From JAMQKA01 sp043951865 (GTDB lineage: Bacteria > Bacteroidota > Rhodothermia > Balneolales > Balneolaceae), in contig NZ_JBINJF010000002.1 of NCBI RefSeq assembly GCF_043951865.1, forward strand, positions 124,001 to 188,000: 64,000 bases of DNA, read 5' to 3'. The notes under the pieces are model-generated. The model did no database searches. It was not told where the DNA came from and saw only the letters and a program-made list of their open reading frames with translations. The position numbers and the translations under genes were made by a program. Of this stretch, positions 27,064 to 36,700 are shown piece by piece; within the stretch, counting starts at the first letter, position 1; each line of letters starts with the position of its first letter.

Positions 27064-28137
27064 ATGACACTGCTTTTATTCTACCTGTTCCTCGCTCTGG
27101 GAGTATCGTTTCTGTGTTCTATTCTGGAAGCGGTGCTGTTGTCGGTCAGCGAATCGTATGTTGCCGTTATGAAGCGGAAGGGCACGCAGGGTGGAGAGTT
27201 GCTTGCCCGGTACAAGGAGGATATCGATCGTCCCCTGTCGGCAATTCTCAGCCTCAACACCATTGCCCATACCGTGGGAGCGGCGGGTGTCGGAGCCCAG
27301 GCCCAGGCGGTTTTCGGCAATGAATACGTCAGTATAATATCGGCTGTACTTACCCTGCTTATTCTCGTCTTCTCAGAAATTATCCCCAAAACGCTGGGAG
27401 CAACCTATTGGAAAACGCTTTCGCCGCTGGCTGCGCGCACGCTGCGGGTGCTTATGTTCCTGATGTATCCTTTTGTAGCACTGTCAAACGGCATCACGCG
27501 TCTGCTTTCAAGCGATAACCGTCCGCCCTCCTTCAGCCGGGAAGAATTCAGCGCACTGGCCGAGCGTGGGGTGGAGCAGGGAATCTTTGAGGAGGAGGAG
27601 TCAATGATTTTTAAGAATCTCATCCGGTTCAGCTCGCTTCGCGTCAAGGATATCATGACGCCCCGGATTGTCGTTAAATACTACAACCAGGAACGGACAA
27701 TTGAGGAGATTCCAGACAAGGTGGAAGATCTGCGTTTTTCGCGGCTCCCGCTTTATGAGGACAACGAAGACAACATCACCGGGTATGTGCTTAAAAACGA
27801 CCTGTTAATACAACTGGCGCGCGATGAGAAGCATAAAAAGCTCAAAGAATTGAAACGGGAGATTCTGGTTGTCCCGGAAAATGCCAACCTGAAAATCCTT
27901 TTTGAACGGCTGCTGGAGCAGCAGGATCATATTGCGCTGGTAGTGGATGAATATGGCGGATTTTCAGGTGTGGTGACAATGGAAGACCTGGTGGAAACCC
28001 TGTTGGGCATGGAGATTATTGACGAGGTGGATGCCTATGAAGATATGCAGAAACTGGCTCGTAAAAAGTGGAGAGAACGCGCGGCCCGCCTCGGTATCGT
28101 CTCGGACGAGGATGAGGAGGACAGACGTGAGATGTGA
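27064..28137 (+). CDS. CNNM/DUF21 and CBS-domain membrane protein
   Basis: A 357-residue protein with an N-terminal CNNM (DUF21) transmembrane domain of 3-4 segments (about 1-170) and a CBS pair (about 195-320), including VKDIMTPR and DEYGGFSGVVTMEDLVETLLG. Relatives (CorC/HlyC/MpfA group) are linked to Mg2+ or other divalent-cation efflux. The C-terminal CorC-HlyC domain is absent, so it ends shortly after the CBS pair. The last few codons (DEEDRREM) fall inside an inverted repeat (28123-28209), so the extreme C-terminus may be repeat-derived. Confidence 0.88.
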   Translation: MTLLLFYLFLALGVSFLCSILEAVLLSVSESYVAVMKRKGTQGGELLARYKEDIDRPLSAILSLNTIAHTVGAAGVGAQAQAVFGNEYVSIISAVLTLLILVFSEIIPKTLGATYWKTLSPLAARTLRVLMFLMYPFVALSNGITRLLSSDNRPPSFSREEFSALAERGVEQGIFEEEESMIFKNLIRFSSLRVKDIMTPRIVVKYYNQERTIEEIPDKVEDLRFSRLPLYEDNEDNITGYVLKNDLLIQLARDEKHKKLKELKREILVVPENANLKILFERLLEQQDHIALVVDEYGGFSGVVTMEDLVETLLGMEIIDEVDAYEDMQKLARKKWRERAARLGIVSDEDEEDRREM

Positions 28138-28209
28138 GACGTCAAACGTGAGAGGTACAGAACAAGATGTCAAATTCGTCTCCCATCTCACATCTGACGT
28201 CTCACGTCT
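28123..28209. repeat. inverted repeat between convergent genes
   Basis: AGACGTGAGA (28123-28132) pairs exactly with TCTCACGTCT (28200-28209), and further ATGTGAGA/TCTCACAT blocks lie inside. The text is made of GAGACGT and GAGATGT words. It overlaps the end of the CNNM gene and may serve as a terminator for both convergent genes. Confidence 0.5.
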
Positions 28210-28221
28210 ACAAACAAACAA

Positions 28222-28989
28222 TCATCCCGCCGCTGAGGCGCCCCCGTCCACCGTGACGACGGAGCCGGTCGTCCAGCCTGCGTCATCGCTGGCCAGGAAC
28301 AGCACGGTTCTTGCAATCTCTTCCGGGGAGCCGATCCGTTTCATCGGCAGCGTGCCGGGCACTTCATCCAGGATGGTATCCGGATTGGGAAATGCTTCTG
28401 CAGAGTCGTTATAGAGCTTGGTGTCTACCGGACCGGGCTGCACCAGGTTGATCCGAATATCCGGGGCGTAATCGACGGCCGCCTGCCGTACCAACGCCTC
28501 CAATGCACCTTTTGATGCACAATAGGCGGCGTGATTCGGGAACCCTTTGTGTGCAGCAATGGAGCCGGTCACAACCACAGCTCCGCCGCCTTTTGTCTGC
28601 TGCATTTTCGGGATGCCGGCACGCAGCAGGTAAAAAACGGCATTCAGATTGGTATCCAGCGTTTTGTCCCAGGTTTCCGTGGTCACCTCTGTGATCGATC
28701 CCAGTCCCAGCATCCCGGCGTTGGGCACGAGCAGGTCAAGTCCGCCGAATTCGGAGACCGCCCGTTCCACGAGCTGCTTGTTGAGATCCCGAGAGCTGAC
28801 ATCGCCCGGGATAAAAATGGCTTCTCCCCCGCGGGAAGTGATCTTCGTCACCACCTCCCGTCCCTGCTGTGTATCTCGTCCATTCATGACTACGCGAGCC
28901 CCCTCAGCGGTAAAAAGTTCGGCCACGGCGCGCCCCATCCCCCGGGTGGCACCGGTAACAATAGCTGTTTTACCGTCTAGTTTCTTCAT
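28222..28989 (-). CDS. short-chain dehydrogenase/reductase (SDR)
   Basis: A 255-residue classical SDR, FabG-like. The cofactor motif is TGATRGMG (about 13-20), the NAG motif is PNAGMLG, the catalytic triad is Ser in TGSIAA with YCASK, and the C-terminal TGSVVTVDGGASAAG is typical. NADP or NAD preference and substrate cannot be read from sequence; annotation as a 3-ketoacyl-ACP reductase would be overreach. It follows the ABC-F gene by 21 bp and is probably the last gene of lysC-ABC-F-SDR. Confidence 0.88.
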   Translation of the reverse strand: MKKLDGKTAIVTGATRGMGRAVAELFTAEGARVVMNGRDTQQGREVVTKITSRGGEAIFIPGDVSSRDLNKQLVERAVSEFGGLDLLVPNAGMLGLGSITEVTTETWDKTLDTNLNAVFYLLRAGIPKMQQTKGGGAVVVTGSIAAHKGFPNHAAYCASKGALEALVRQAAVDYAPDIRINLVQPGPVDTKLYNDSAEAFPNPDTILDEVPGTLPMKRIGSPEEIARTVLFLASDDAGWTTGSVVTVDGGASAAG

Positions 28990-29010
28990 ATCTTTTTTTC
29001 TTGGGTCTTG

Positions 29011-30996
29011 CTATTCAAACTCCTCCTCAATTTCGCTGATCTTCATGGCCAGCTTCTCCCATTCCGCGTAGGTCTCCACGAGCTCGGCCTTCAGCTTTTC
29101 ATACTCCAGGGAGATCTCTTTCACCTGCACTTCATCATCGTAGAAATCGGGCTCTGCCATCTCCTGCTCAATCTCCTGCTTGCGATTTTCCAGGGTTTCT
29201 ATTTTTTCTTCCAGGGGATCGATCTTCTTTTTAAACGGCTTGAGCTTGTTATACTTTTCCTGCCGTTTTTGAGCTTCTACCCGGCGTTCTTCCTTACGTG
29301 AGAGGGTAGACCCGGAACCGGAGCCGTTTGCTGAGTGTGGCGGCCCCGTTCTGTTGTTGGCTGAGGCCGTGTTTAACGTTTCATTCTCTTCTTCTCTCTT
29401 TTTTTCAAGATAGTAGGAAACATTCCCCAGAAACGTGCGCACGCGATTCGGCTGAACTTCCAGCACTTTGCTGACGATGGGATCGAGAAAATCGCGGTCG
29501 TGCGAAACGATAATGAATGTCCCCTCATATTGGTCGAGAGCCTGCTGGAGGATCTGTTTTGACTGCATATCCAGGTGGTTGGTCGGCTCGTCAAAAATCA
29601 TGAAATTGGCCGAGTTCACCAGCATACGGGCCAGGGCAAGGCGACTTTTTTCGCCCCCCGACAGCACCGACACTTTTTTAAAGACCTCATCCCCCTGGAA
29701 CAAAAAGCAGCCCAGGATGGTGCGCAAGCGGGTTTCCCGGGCGTTGGGGGCCGCTTCTCGCATAATTTCAAACACCGTCTTCGACAGGTCGAGCTCGTCG
29801 GCCTGGTGCTGGGCAAAATAGTTTGTGGTGACATTGTGTCCCGGCTCGCGGCTGCCCCCGTCATAATCTTCAAGTCCGGCCAGAATGCGCACCATGGTGG
29901 ATTTTCCCGCGCCGTTCGGACCTACGACGGCAATTTTATCCCCGCGCTCCACGGAATAGTCCAGGCCGTCAAATACCTGGTTTTCGCCGTAGCTCTTGCT
30001 GATATTCTGCAGCTTCATGACTACTGCACCACTTCGCTCGGGCGGGGGGAACTGAAACGTGATCTCCTCCTCGTGTTCATCCAGCTCAATTTTGTCCATC
30101 TTTTCCAGCTGCTTGATCCGGCTCTGTACCTGCGAAGCCTTGCTGGCATTGTATCGGAATTTGTCAATAAACTCCTGCAGTTCCTTGATCTCCCGCTGCT
30201 GGTTTTTGTAGGCCTTGCGGAGATGGTCCATCCGCTCCTCATGCTTTTCCACGTAGTATGAATAGTTGCCCGCATAGTCGTAAAGATTTCCACGGTCCAG
30301 CGCAAGCGTTCGCCCGGTGATTTTGTCAAGGAATGCCTTGTCGTGGGAGACGACGATGACCGCCCCCTTGTAGCTAAGGAGAAAATTCTCGATCCACTGC
30401 AGGGATTCGATATCCAGGTGATTGGTCGGCTCGTCAAGCATGAGATAGGTCGGCTGCTGAAGCAGCAGCTTGGCCAGGGCAATTCGCATTAGCCAGCCCC
30501 CGCTGAATTCAGTGGTCGACCGGTTAAAATCCTTTTTCGTAAAGCCCAGACCCATCAGCACTTTTTCGATGTCAGAATCCAGTGAGTAGGCCCCCGACTG
30601 CTCCAGGCGATCCTGCAACCGCCCCATGCGCTCCAGGGTCTGCTTGTATTGATCACTGTCGGACTCCAGGTGGCTCAATTTTTGCTGTTCTTTCCGGGTT
30701 TTTTCTCGCAGTTCCTGCAGGTCGGAGAAGGCGCTTTTCACCTCTTCCAGCACGGTCAGTGACGGGTCCGGATCCACCCCGTCCTGCGGGAGGTATCCGA
30801 CCGTGGCCGATTTGGACAGCTTCAGTTGGCCCTCGTCTGGCTCGATCTGCCCGGCAATAATTTTGAGGAGGGTCGATTTTCCCGCTCCATTGGGTCCCAC
30901 AAGCCCGATCCGTTCCCCGGGATTGATCAGCGCATCGATCGAATTAAAGAGGGGCTGATCTCCCAGCGTAAGTGATATATTTTCAAGTGCCAGCAT
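29011..30996 (-). CDS. ABC-F family ATPase
   Basis: A 661-residue soluble protein with two ABC ATPase domains and no membrane segment. Walker A motifs are GPNGAGKST at about 34-42 and again in the second domain; signature motifs are SGGWLMRIALAK and LSGGEKSRLALAR, with Walker B LMLDEPTNHLD and MIFDEPTNHLD. The inter-domain linker (KNQQREIKELQEFIDKFRY) and a charged coiled-coil C-terminal tail match Uup/YdiF-type ABC-F proteins that act on ribosomes. It starts 1 bp after the lysC stop. Confidence 0.93.
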   Translation of the reverse strand: MLALENISLTLGDQPLFNSIDALINPGERIGLVGPNGAGKSTLLKIIAGQIEPDEGQLKLSKSATVGYLPQDGVDPDPSLTVLEEVKSAFSDLQELREKTRKEQQKLSHLESDSDQYKQTLERMGRLQDRLEQSGAYSLDSDIEKVLMGLGFTKKDFNRSTTEFSGGWLMRIALAKLLLQQPTYLMLDEPTNHLDIESLQWIENFLLSYKGAVIVVSHDKAFLDKITGRTLALDRGNLYDYAGNYSYYVEKHEERMDHLRKAYKNQQREIKELQEFIDKFRYNASKASQVQSRIKQLEKMDKIELDEHEEEITFQFPPPERSGAVVMKLQNISKSYGENQVFDGLDYSVERGDKIAVVGPNGAGKSTMVRILAGLEDYDGGSREPGHNVTTNYFAQHQADELDLSKTVFEIMREAAPNARETRLRTILGCFLFQGDEVFKKVSVLSGGEKSRLALARMLVNSANFMIFDEPTNHLDMQSKQILQQALDQYEGTFIIVSHDRDFLDPIVSKVLEVQPNRVRTFLGNVSYYLEKKREEENETLNTASANNRTGPPHSANGSGSGSTLSRKEERRVEAQKRQEKYNKLKPFKKKIDPLEEKIETLENRKQEIEQEMAEPDFYDDEVQVKEISLEYEKLKAELVETYAEWEKLAMKISEIEEEFE

Positions 30997-30997
30997 G

Positions 30998-32383
30998 TCA
31001 GGATGTTGAAGAAAGTTCGGTTCTGAAGAGTGAGCGGTGAAGCGAGCGAACGGTGGCGATCAGCTGTTGTTCCGGGAGCACCAGGTTCAGGTTCCGTTTA
31101 TCCCGGCTGAAGGAGATCAGCGAAAGGGGACCGCCCCTGACCGAGGAAAAGACGCGGCTTGTGATCGACTCCACATTCGAAAGCCCGAAGCCGATCAGGC
31201 TGACCAGGCCCTGCTGCTCCGTTATTGTGACTTCCCCAATTCCTTGCAGCTCGTTTATAACCAGATCGAGCTTCTCCGGCCGTTCCAGGGCGATCGAAAC
31301 GGAAGCCTCAGTGGTGGTTACCACATCTACCGTAATATGATGATGCTCCAGGATCTGGAACACGTTCGACAGGAAACGAAATCCCATCAACGTGCTGGGG
31401 GCGTTGACCGTTATGATAACAACGTCTTCCAGGAATGCAAGTGCGCGTACCGGCCGCCCGGATTCGGCATTGGAGTAGATCTTGGTTCCCGGATGACCGG
31501 GATCAAAAATGTTGCGGACATATACCGGGATCTCTTTTTGTGCCGCCGGTTTCAGTGTGGAAGGATGCAGCACCCGTGCCCCGAAATAGGCCATCTCGGT
31601 GGCTTCCCGAAAGCTGATTTCCGGGATAGGCCGGGCCTCCTCCACCACCCGTGGGTCGCAGGTAAAAATACCGCTGACATCGGTCCATATTTCAATCGCC
31701 TCGCAGTTGAGGGCGGCCCCGATCAGGCTGGCGGTGTAGTCGGATCCCTCGAATCCGAGGGTGGTTAGTTCTCCCTGATCGTTTTCGCCGTAATACCCGC
31801 CGATGACCGGGATTATCGACTGCTCAATGTTCTGGCGTATTTTCCGGGCTTGTTGGTTAATCCTGCGGAGGTCGGGAGTGGCGTGACCGAAATCGGAGTT
31901 CGTCTTGATAATATCGCGCGCATCCATAAACGTGGTATTCAGGCCAAACACTTTTCCACATGTCGCAAAAAGCCCGGAGGAGAGCTGTTCCCCGATACTT
32001 GCCACGGCATCTTTGCGGGCAGCATCTGTTTTTTTGCTTTTGTTGATCTCCCTGAGATGCCGGTTCAGATCACGGATCTTCTTTTCAATCCATGCCAGGC
32101 ACTGCTCAAGGGCATCGGCCGCATCATGATGGTCGAACTCCTGCAGAAATCGGCGGATCAGGGTTTCGTGACGTGAACGTATTTCACTGCTTATTTCGAG
32201 CGAGCGCTCATAGCGGTCCGGTGCCGCCTCGACGGCGGCCAGCAGCTGTCGCGTAGTTCGGGAGGTGGCAGAGACCACAACCACGGGCTGTTCATATTGT
32301 TTGACGATCTCCAGCACCATGCGCCATGTGTGCTCGTCGCCCATGGAAGTGCCGCCGAATTTGAGTACGCGTGTTGTCTTCAT
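30998..32383 (-). CDS. lysC: aspartate kinase
   Basis: It phosphorylates L-aspartate, the first step to lysine/DAP, threonine and methionine. This is a monofunctional form of 461 residues. The kinase start is VLKFGGTSMGD, with LTTLGFEGSDYTASLIGAALN and WTDVSGIFTCDPR in the substrate/ATP region; two ACT domains follow (about 310-461). The ACT region suggests allosteric control, but the effector is not predictable. A consensus -7 element lies 33 bases upstream. It starts an operon with ABC-F and SDR genes. Confidence 0.93.
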   Translation of the reverse strand: MKTTRVLKFGGTSMGDEHTWRMVLEIVKQYEQPVVVVSATSRTTRQLLAAVEAAPDRYERSLEISSEIRSRHETLIRRFLQEFDHHDAADALEQCLAWIEKKIRDLNRHLREINKSKKTDAARKDAVASIGEQLSSGLFATCGKVFGLNTTFMDARDIIKTNSDFGHATPDLRRINQQARKIRQNIEQSIIPVIGGYYGENDQGELTTLGFEGSDYTASLIGAALNCEAIEIWTDVSGIFTCDPRVVEEARPIPEISFREATEMAYFGARVLHPSTLKPAAQKEIPVYVRNIFDPGHPGTKIYSNAESGRPVRALAFLEDVVIITVNAPSTLMGFRFLSNVFQILEHHHITVDVVTTTEASVSIALERPEKLDLVINELQGIGEVTITEQQGLVSLIGFGLSNVESITSRVFSSVRGGPLSLISFSRDKRNLNLVLPEQQLIATVRSLHRSLFRTELSSTS

Positions 32384-32415
32384 GATACCATTTTATAAGC
32401 TGAAACAAACAGTGC

Positions 32416-32423
32416 CAAAGATA
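32416..32423 (-). promoter_or_regulatory. Bacteroidetes-type -7 promoter element for lysC
   Basis: TATCTTTG on the minus strand, in the text GGTATCTTTGGCAC, matches TAnnTTTG and the glyS promoter text TATCTTTGGCA. It is 33 bases from the lysC ATG. Confidence 0.6.
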
Positions 32424-32557
32424 CCAAACTGAGGCTACAGATTTAAATAGAAATGCTCGTTTCAAATATTACCTGAACCCAAGTATCGATAAAATCGGAA
32501 TGATATCTTGCAGGTTGAGAAGAATGATGAAAACGGTAGTTGCATGGTTTGCGCCAG

Positions 32558-33610
32558 CTAAAAGCTGGGAAAACTAACCGCTGAAGCTTGGAGGAGCTGC
32601 CGGTTTTCATCTAAAAAATCAGCGATATCTCCGGTGGGAATTGATTGGGTAACGCCATATGCAATACGAACTTTTTTTTCCTGGTAGACGGGACCGTCAT
32701 ACGGCTCTGTTAGTTTGTCGCTGGTGGATCGATTCGGGGCGGGAACCAAAATGTGTTCTTCTTCGGCTGATGCGGTATTGGTCATTCCAACCCATTCAAA
32801 GCTGGAATAATGATCTCTGCTGGCCAATATGATACCACCGCTCATACCCTGGTTAAAAAGTCCGTCGGTCAGGAAGTCTCCTCGACTGGTACGATTTGGA
32901 TCGCTGACGATGGCGCGGGTTACTACAGCTCTCCCTCTTGGATAGCCGGCAATATAGAGAAATGATCCCCATTTCAGATCCTTTGAATTTCCCAGCTGAA
33001 TCGAAAGCGGTGGTATTTGCAGGTTGGGCTCTTGTTGCCTCTGAACTTGAATAAGTGCCAGGTCCTTGACGGGGTCAACTGATTTTACTTCAAAAGGAGC
33101 GAGGTGCCTTTCTCCATAAACCAGGTTGTGTTGGGTGAATTTTACGGCTACAGACCGGATATATTCATTTTCAGGAAGATCGCCTGTTTCAACATATTCG
33201 ATCAGTGTATCCGGGAACTGAACTATATGCGCGCATGTGAGCAGCGATATGAACCGGCTATCCTGGGCAATGGAGATGGCTGTTCCGGCAACGCTCTCCT
33301 CTTTGGTTGTTGAGCGGGAGGAGAGTTGCATCAAGTCGGCGCCACGGATTTGAGGGAGCGTTACCGGTTCCTCTTCAAAATAAAAGATACGGTAAATTCC
33401 CGATATCGTGATTCGCCTTACGGACCGAAAAACGTTACTGATGTTTGCAGATATATCTTTCGTGGGAAAAGCGGATGTATACTCCTCCTGCAGGTTGCGC
33501 CTGTTATCACTTCCCGCGGAGGACGATTGTACTCCTAGTTCCGTAGAGACACATCCCGATATGAACATGAATGCTGCTATACAGAGGCCGATCTGTCTAA
33601 AGAAAATCAT
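32558..33610 (-). CDS. trypsin-like serine protease, lipoprotein
   Basis: A 350-residue exported protein with a lipobox FISGC (Cys20). The catalytic triad of the S1 fold is visible: His128 in TCAHIV, Asp183 in VKDLALIQV and Ser257 in GMSGG. There is no PDZ domain, unlike DegP/HtrA; the C-terminus contains a further 90 residues with a helix (IADFLDENRQLLQAS). It probably sits in the periplasm anchored to a membrane. The gene stands alone, flanked by 174 and 182 bp gaps. Substrate is unknown. Confidence 0.82.
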   Translation of the reverse strand: MIFFRQIGLCIAAFMFISGCVSTELGVQSSSAGSDNRRNLQEEYTSAFPTKDISANISNVFRSVRRITISGIYRIFYFEEEPVTLPQIRGADLMQLSSRSTTKEESVAGTAISIAQDSRFISLLTCAHIVQFPDTLIEYVETGDLPENEYIRSVAVKFTQHNLVYGERHLAPFEVKSVDPVKDLALIQVQRQQEPNLQIPPLSIQLGNSKDLKWGSFLYIAGYPRGRAVVTRAIVSDPNRTSRGDFLTDGLFNQGMSGGIILASRDHYSSFEWVGMTNTASAEEEHILVPAPNRSTSDKLTEPYDGPVYQEKKVRIAYGVTQSIPTGDIADFLDENRQLLQASAVSFPSF

Positions 33611-33792
33611 TCACCTACGGTTTGATTTGTGAGGTTTTTGCAAAACCGCTGTTTTAGCTAAAAAATAATGGAACAGGTCTGCAGGAATTTGGCGTCTCTT
33701 CCCGGCATTGGGCCATTATTCTTTTGCGTTGAATTCCTGACTGTTTATTACAACGTTCCGGGCAGACTATTGCGTATATTCCGGTATCGGAG

Positions 33793-36700
33793 TCATGATT
33801 TTTTCCTTGAAGAGTGGTCGACTCCATAACCACCGCCGCCCGGCGTCAGGATTATAAAACGGTCGCCCGGCTCCAGGTCCGCCCCGTCGATAGAGGCGAG
33901 CGGTTCCCGCTCCCCGTTTTTTCGAACAATCCACTGCTGTCCGTTGGCGCCCGCTTTCCCTCCTTCCAGGCCGTAGGGTCCCTCCACCCGGTGCTGGGTG
34001 AGCAGCGACAGGCGTACGGGTTTCAGGAAGGTCATTTCACGCCGGATTCCATTTCCACCGCAGTGAGCGCCCTCGCCACCCGAGCCGGGACGAATGCTGT
34101 AACGGTCAAGCCGCACCGGGTAGCGCTGTTCCAGAATTTCCGGGTCAGTACCTGCGGTATTGGTCATATGATGGTGAACAGCATCTGCGCCGTCAAAAGT
34201 AGGTCCGGCGCCGGTTCCTCCCCCAATGGTTTCGTAGTAGCCGAACGTGTCGCTGCCGAACAGCACGTTGTTCATGGTTCCCTGGCTGCAGGCCATTTTT
34301 CCGAAGGGTTTTAGCAACAGATCCACCAGCCGCTGGCTTGTTTCCACGTTGCCTCCCACAACCGCGGGCGACTTGCGGGGATCACTCGCAAAGTCCGGGT
34401 TCAGGATAGATCCCTTCGGCAGCTGTATGGTGACGGGCTCGAGCAATCCTTCATTCAGGGGAAGCGGTTCATCGACCAGGAGCCTCAGGATGTAGATAAT
34501 CACACTGCTCACGATGGCCGGAGTCGCATTCAGGTTGCCGGGGTGTACCGGGGCGGTTCCCTCGAAATTAAATGTGATCGTCTCTTCAGCAATAGTGATA
34601 GCGGCGTGCAGGCGGGTGCCGTCATCCATTTTTTCAGTGGTCTCAAACGTGCCATCCGGCAGCCGGCGGAGCGTCGTCCTCATTTTTTGGGCTGCATAAC
34701 TCTTTAGGGCGTGCATGTAGTGCAGTACCTGTTTTCTCCCGTGGGCGGTCACCAGCGCCTGCAGTGATCGGCTGCCGCGCTGGTTTGCTGCAACAGCTGC
34801 CTGCAGGTCGGCCATATTTTCTTCAATGCTTCGCGTGGGATGCTCTGCAGAATTGAGCAGGTTGCGGAGGTCGTCCCACCGTTCCTTCCCCAGCCGGATC
34901 AAGTGCGTCGGGGGCAGAACAACGCCCTCCTCTGCCAGGGTCGTTGCTCCGGGCGGCATGGAGCCGGGTCGCGTTCCGCCGATCTCTGCATGGTGGGCCC
35001 GGCTGGCAGCAAAACCGATCAGTTCCGGTTCATCCTTGCCGGTAAAAATGGGCGTGACTACAGTAACATCCGGAAGGTGCGACCCACCAAAGGCGGGATG
35101 GTTGGTAACTACCACATCTCCCGGCCGCATTTCGATAGTTTTTTTGAGGCGTCGAACGCAGATACCGAGCGCTCCCAGGTGAACCGGGATATGGGGTGCA
35201 TTGACGATGAGCTCCCCTTCGGCGTTGAGCAGGGCACAGGAGTAGTCCATTCGTTCTTTGACGTTGACCGAGAGCGCCGTCCGCCGGAGCATCTCTCCCA
35301 TCTCCTCGGCTATTGAGGTAAACCGGTTGGTGAAGAGTTCCAGCGCTACCGCCTCGGATCGGGAATCGTGATCTGAAGAATTCTGGTGGTTCCTGTTCTT
35401 CAACTGTGAGAGGATCAGGGAACCGTTTCCCTCAACGGCAAGCGTCCACCCCGGCTCAACAACGATAGTGCTGTACGGGTCCAGGATCAGGGCGGGGCCG
35501 TCAAGTTTCTCCCCCGGGGCGAGCTGCCCGCGATTGTAGACCGGGGTATCGATCTTATTTCCGGAAAATACCACCGGCCGGACTTTAGCCGGCTTATCGG
35601 AACGGGGGGAGGCTGCCTCTATACTGCGGTTGAGTTCAGGTTTGCGGCTGGAGGCCACCACCCGGATCGATTCCACCTCAATTTCACGGTCACTGACCCA
35701 GTGCCCATAGCGGGTTTGATAGGCATGCCGGAATGCGTCCGCAAGATTTTTGTTTTCTTCAAAAGCGATTTCAAGAGTCGACTCCTGGCCCGCAAGTCGC
35801 ATAAAGACTGAATGCCGGCGCAGCTCTATTTTCGATTTCGGGATATGCTCTGACAGGGTACGAACCGCTTTATTCCCCAATTCACTGAACATCACTTCCA
35901 GCCTGTCTCCCAGCTCGCGCAGCGGTTCCAGCACCTGCTGTTCCTCAAATTGCTCTATGACGGCATTTCCCAGTCCATAAGCGCTCAGCAAACCGGCATC
36001 GGCCGGGATCACAATATTGCTGATATTGAGCTGCCCGGCGATGGCACAGGCGTGCTGGGCACCCGCTCCGCCAAATGAAACGAGAGCGTATTCTGCGGGA
36101 TCGTATCCCTTTCGCAGCGATATTTTCCGGATCGCATCGCTCATGCGTTCATTGGCAATCTGCAGAAACCCTTCCAGGATCTGTTTTGGTGTAACGTCCC
36201 GGTTGTTGAGATTCCGGACTTCGGCAAGGATTTCCTCCAGCCGCCTCTGTGACGCCTCTTTGTTTATGGGGATACCAAAGTTCTCAGGTTCCAGTCGTCC
36301 AAGCAGCAGGTTGACGTCCGTTACTGTGAGAGGACCGCCAGCATCATAACAGGCCGGTCCGGGGTCGGCCCCCGCACTTTCCGGCCCGACTGACAGTTTA
36401 AACCCATCAAAGGAGCATATGGATCCTCCCCCCGCGGCGACCGTTTCAATAGAGAGAGCCGGGGCGGCGACCTGTGCATCCCCGACCTGGTGTTGAAAAA
36501 GATAGTCGTATTCATTGTCATAGCGGGCAACATCGGTGCTGGTTCCTCCCATGTCGAACGAGATGATGTGGTTGAATCCAGCTTGCCGCCCCGCGGTGGA
36601 GGCCCCGACCACGCCCCCTGCGGGACCGCTGAGAAGACTGTCTTTGGGATTGAACTTTTCAGACTGTACCAGGCCGCCCGCACTGGTCATCAACCGGAAC

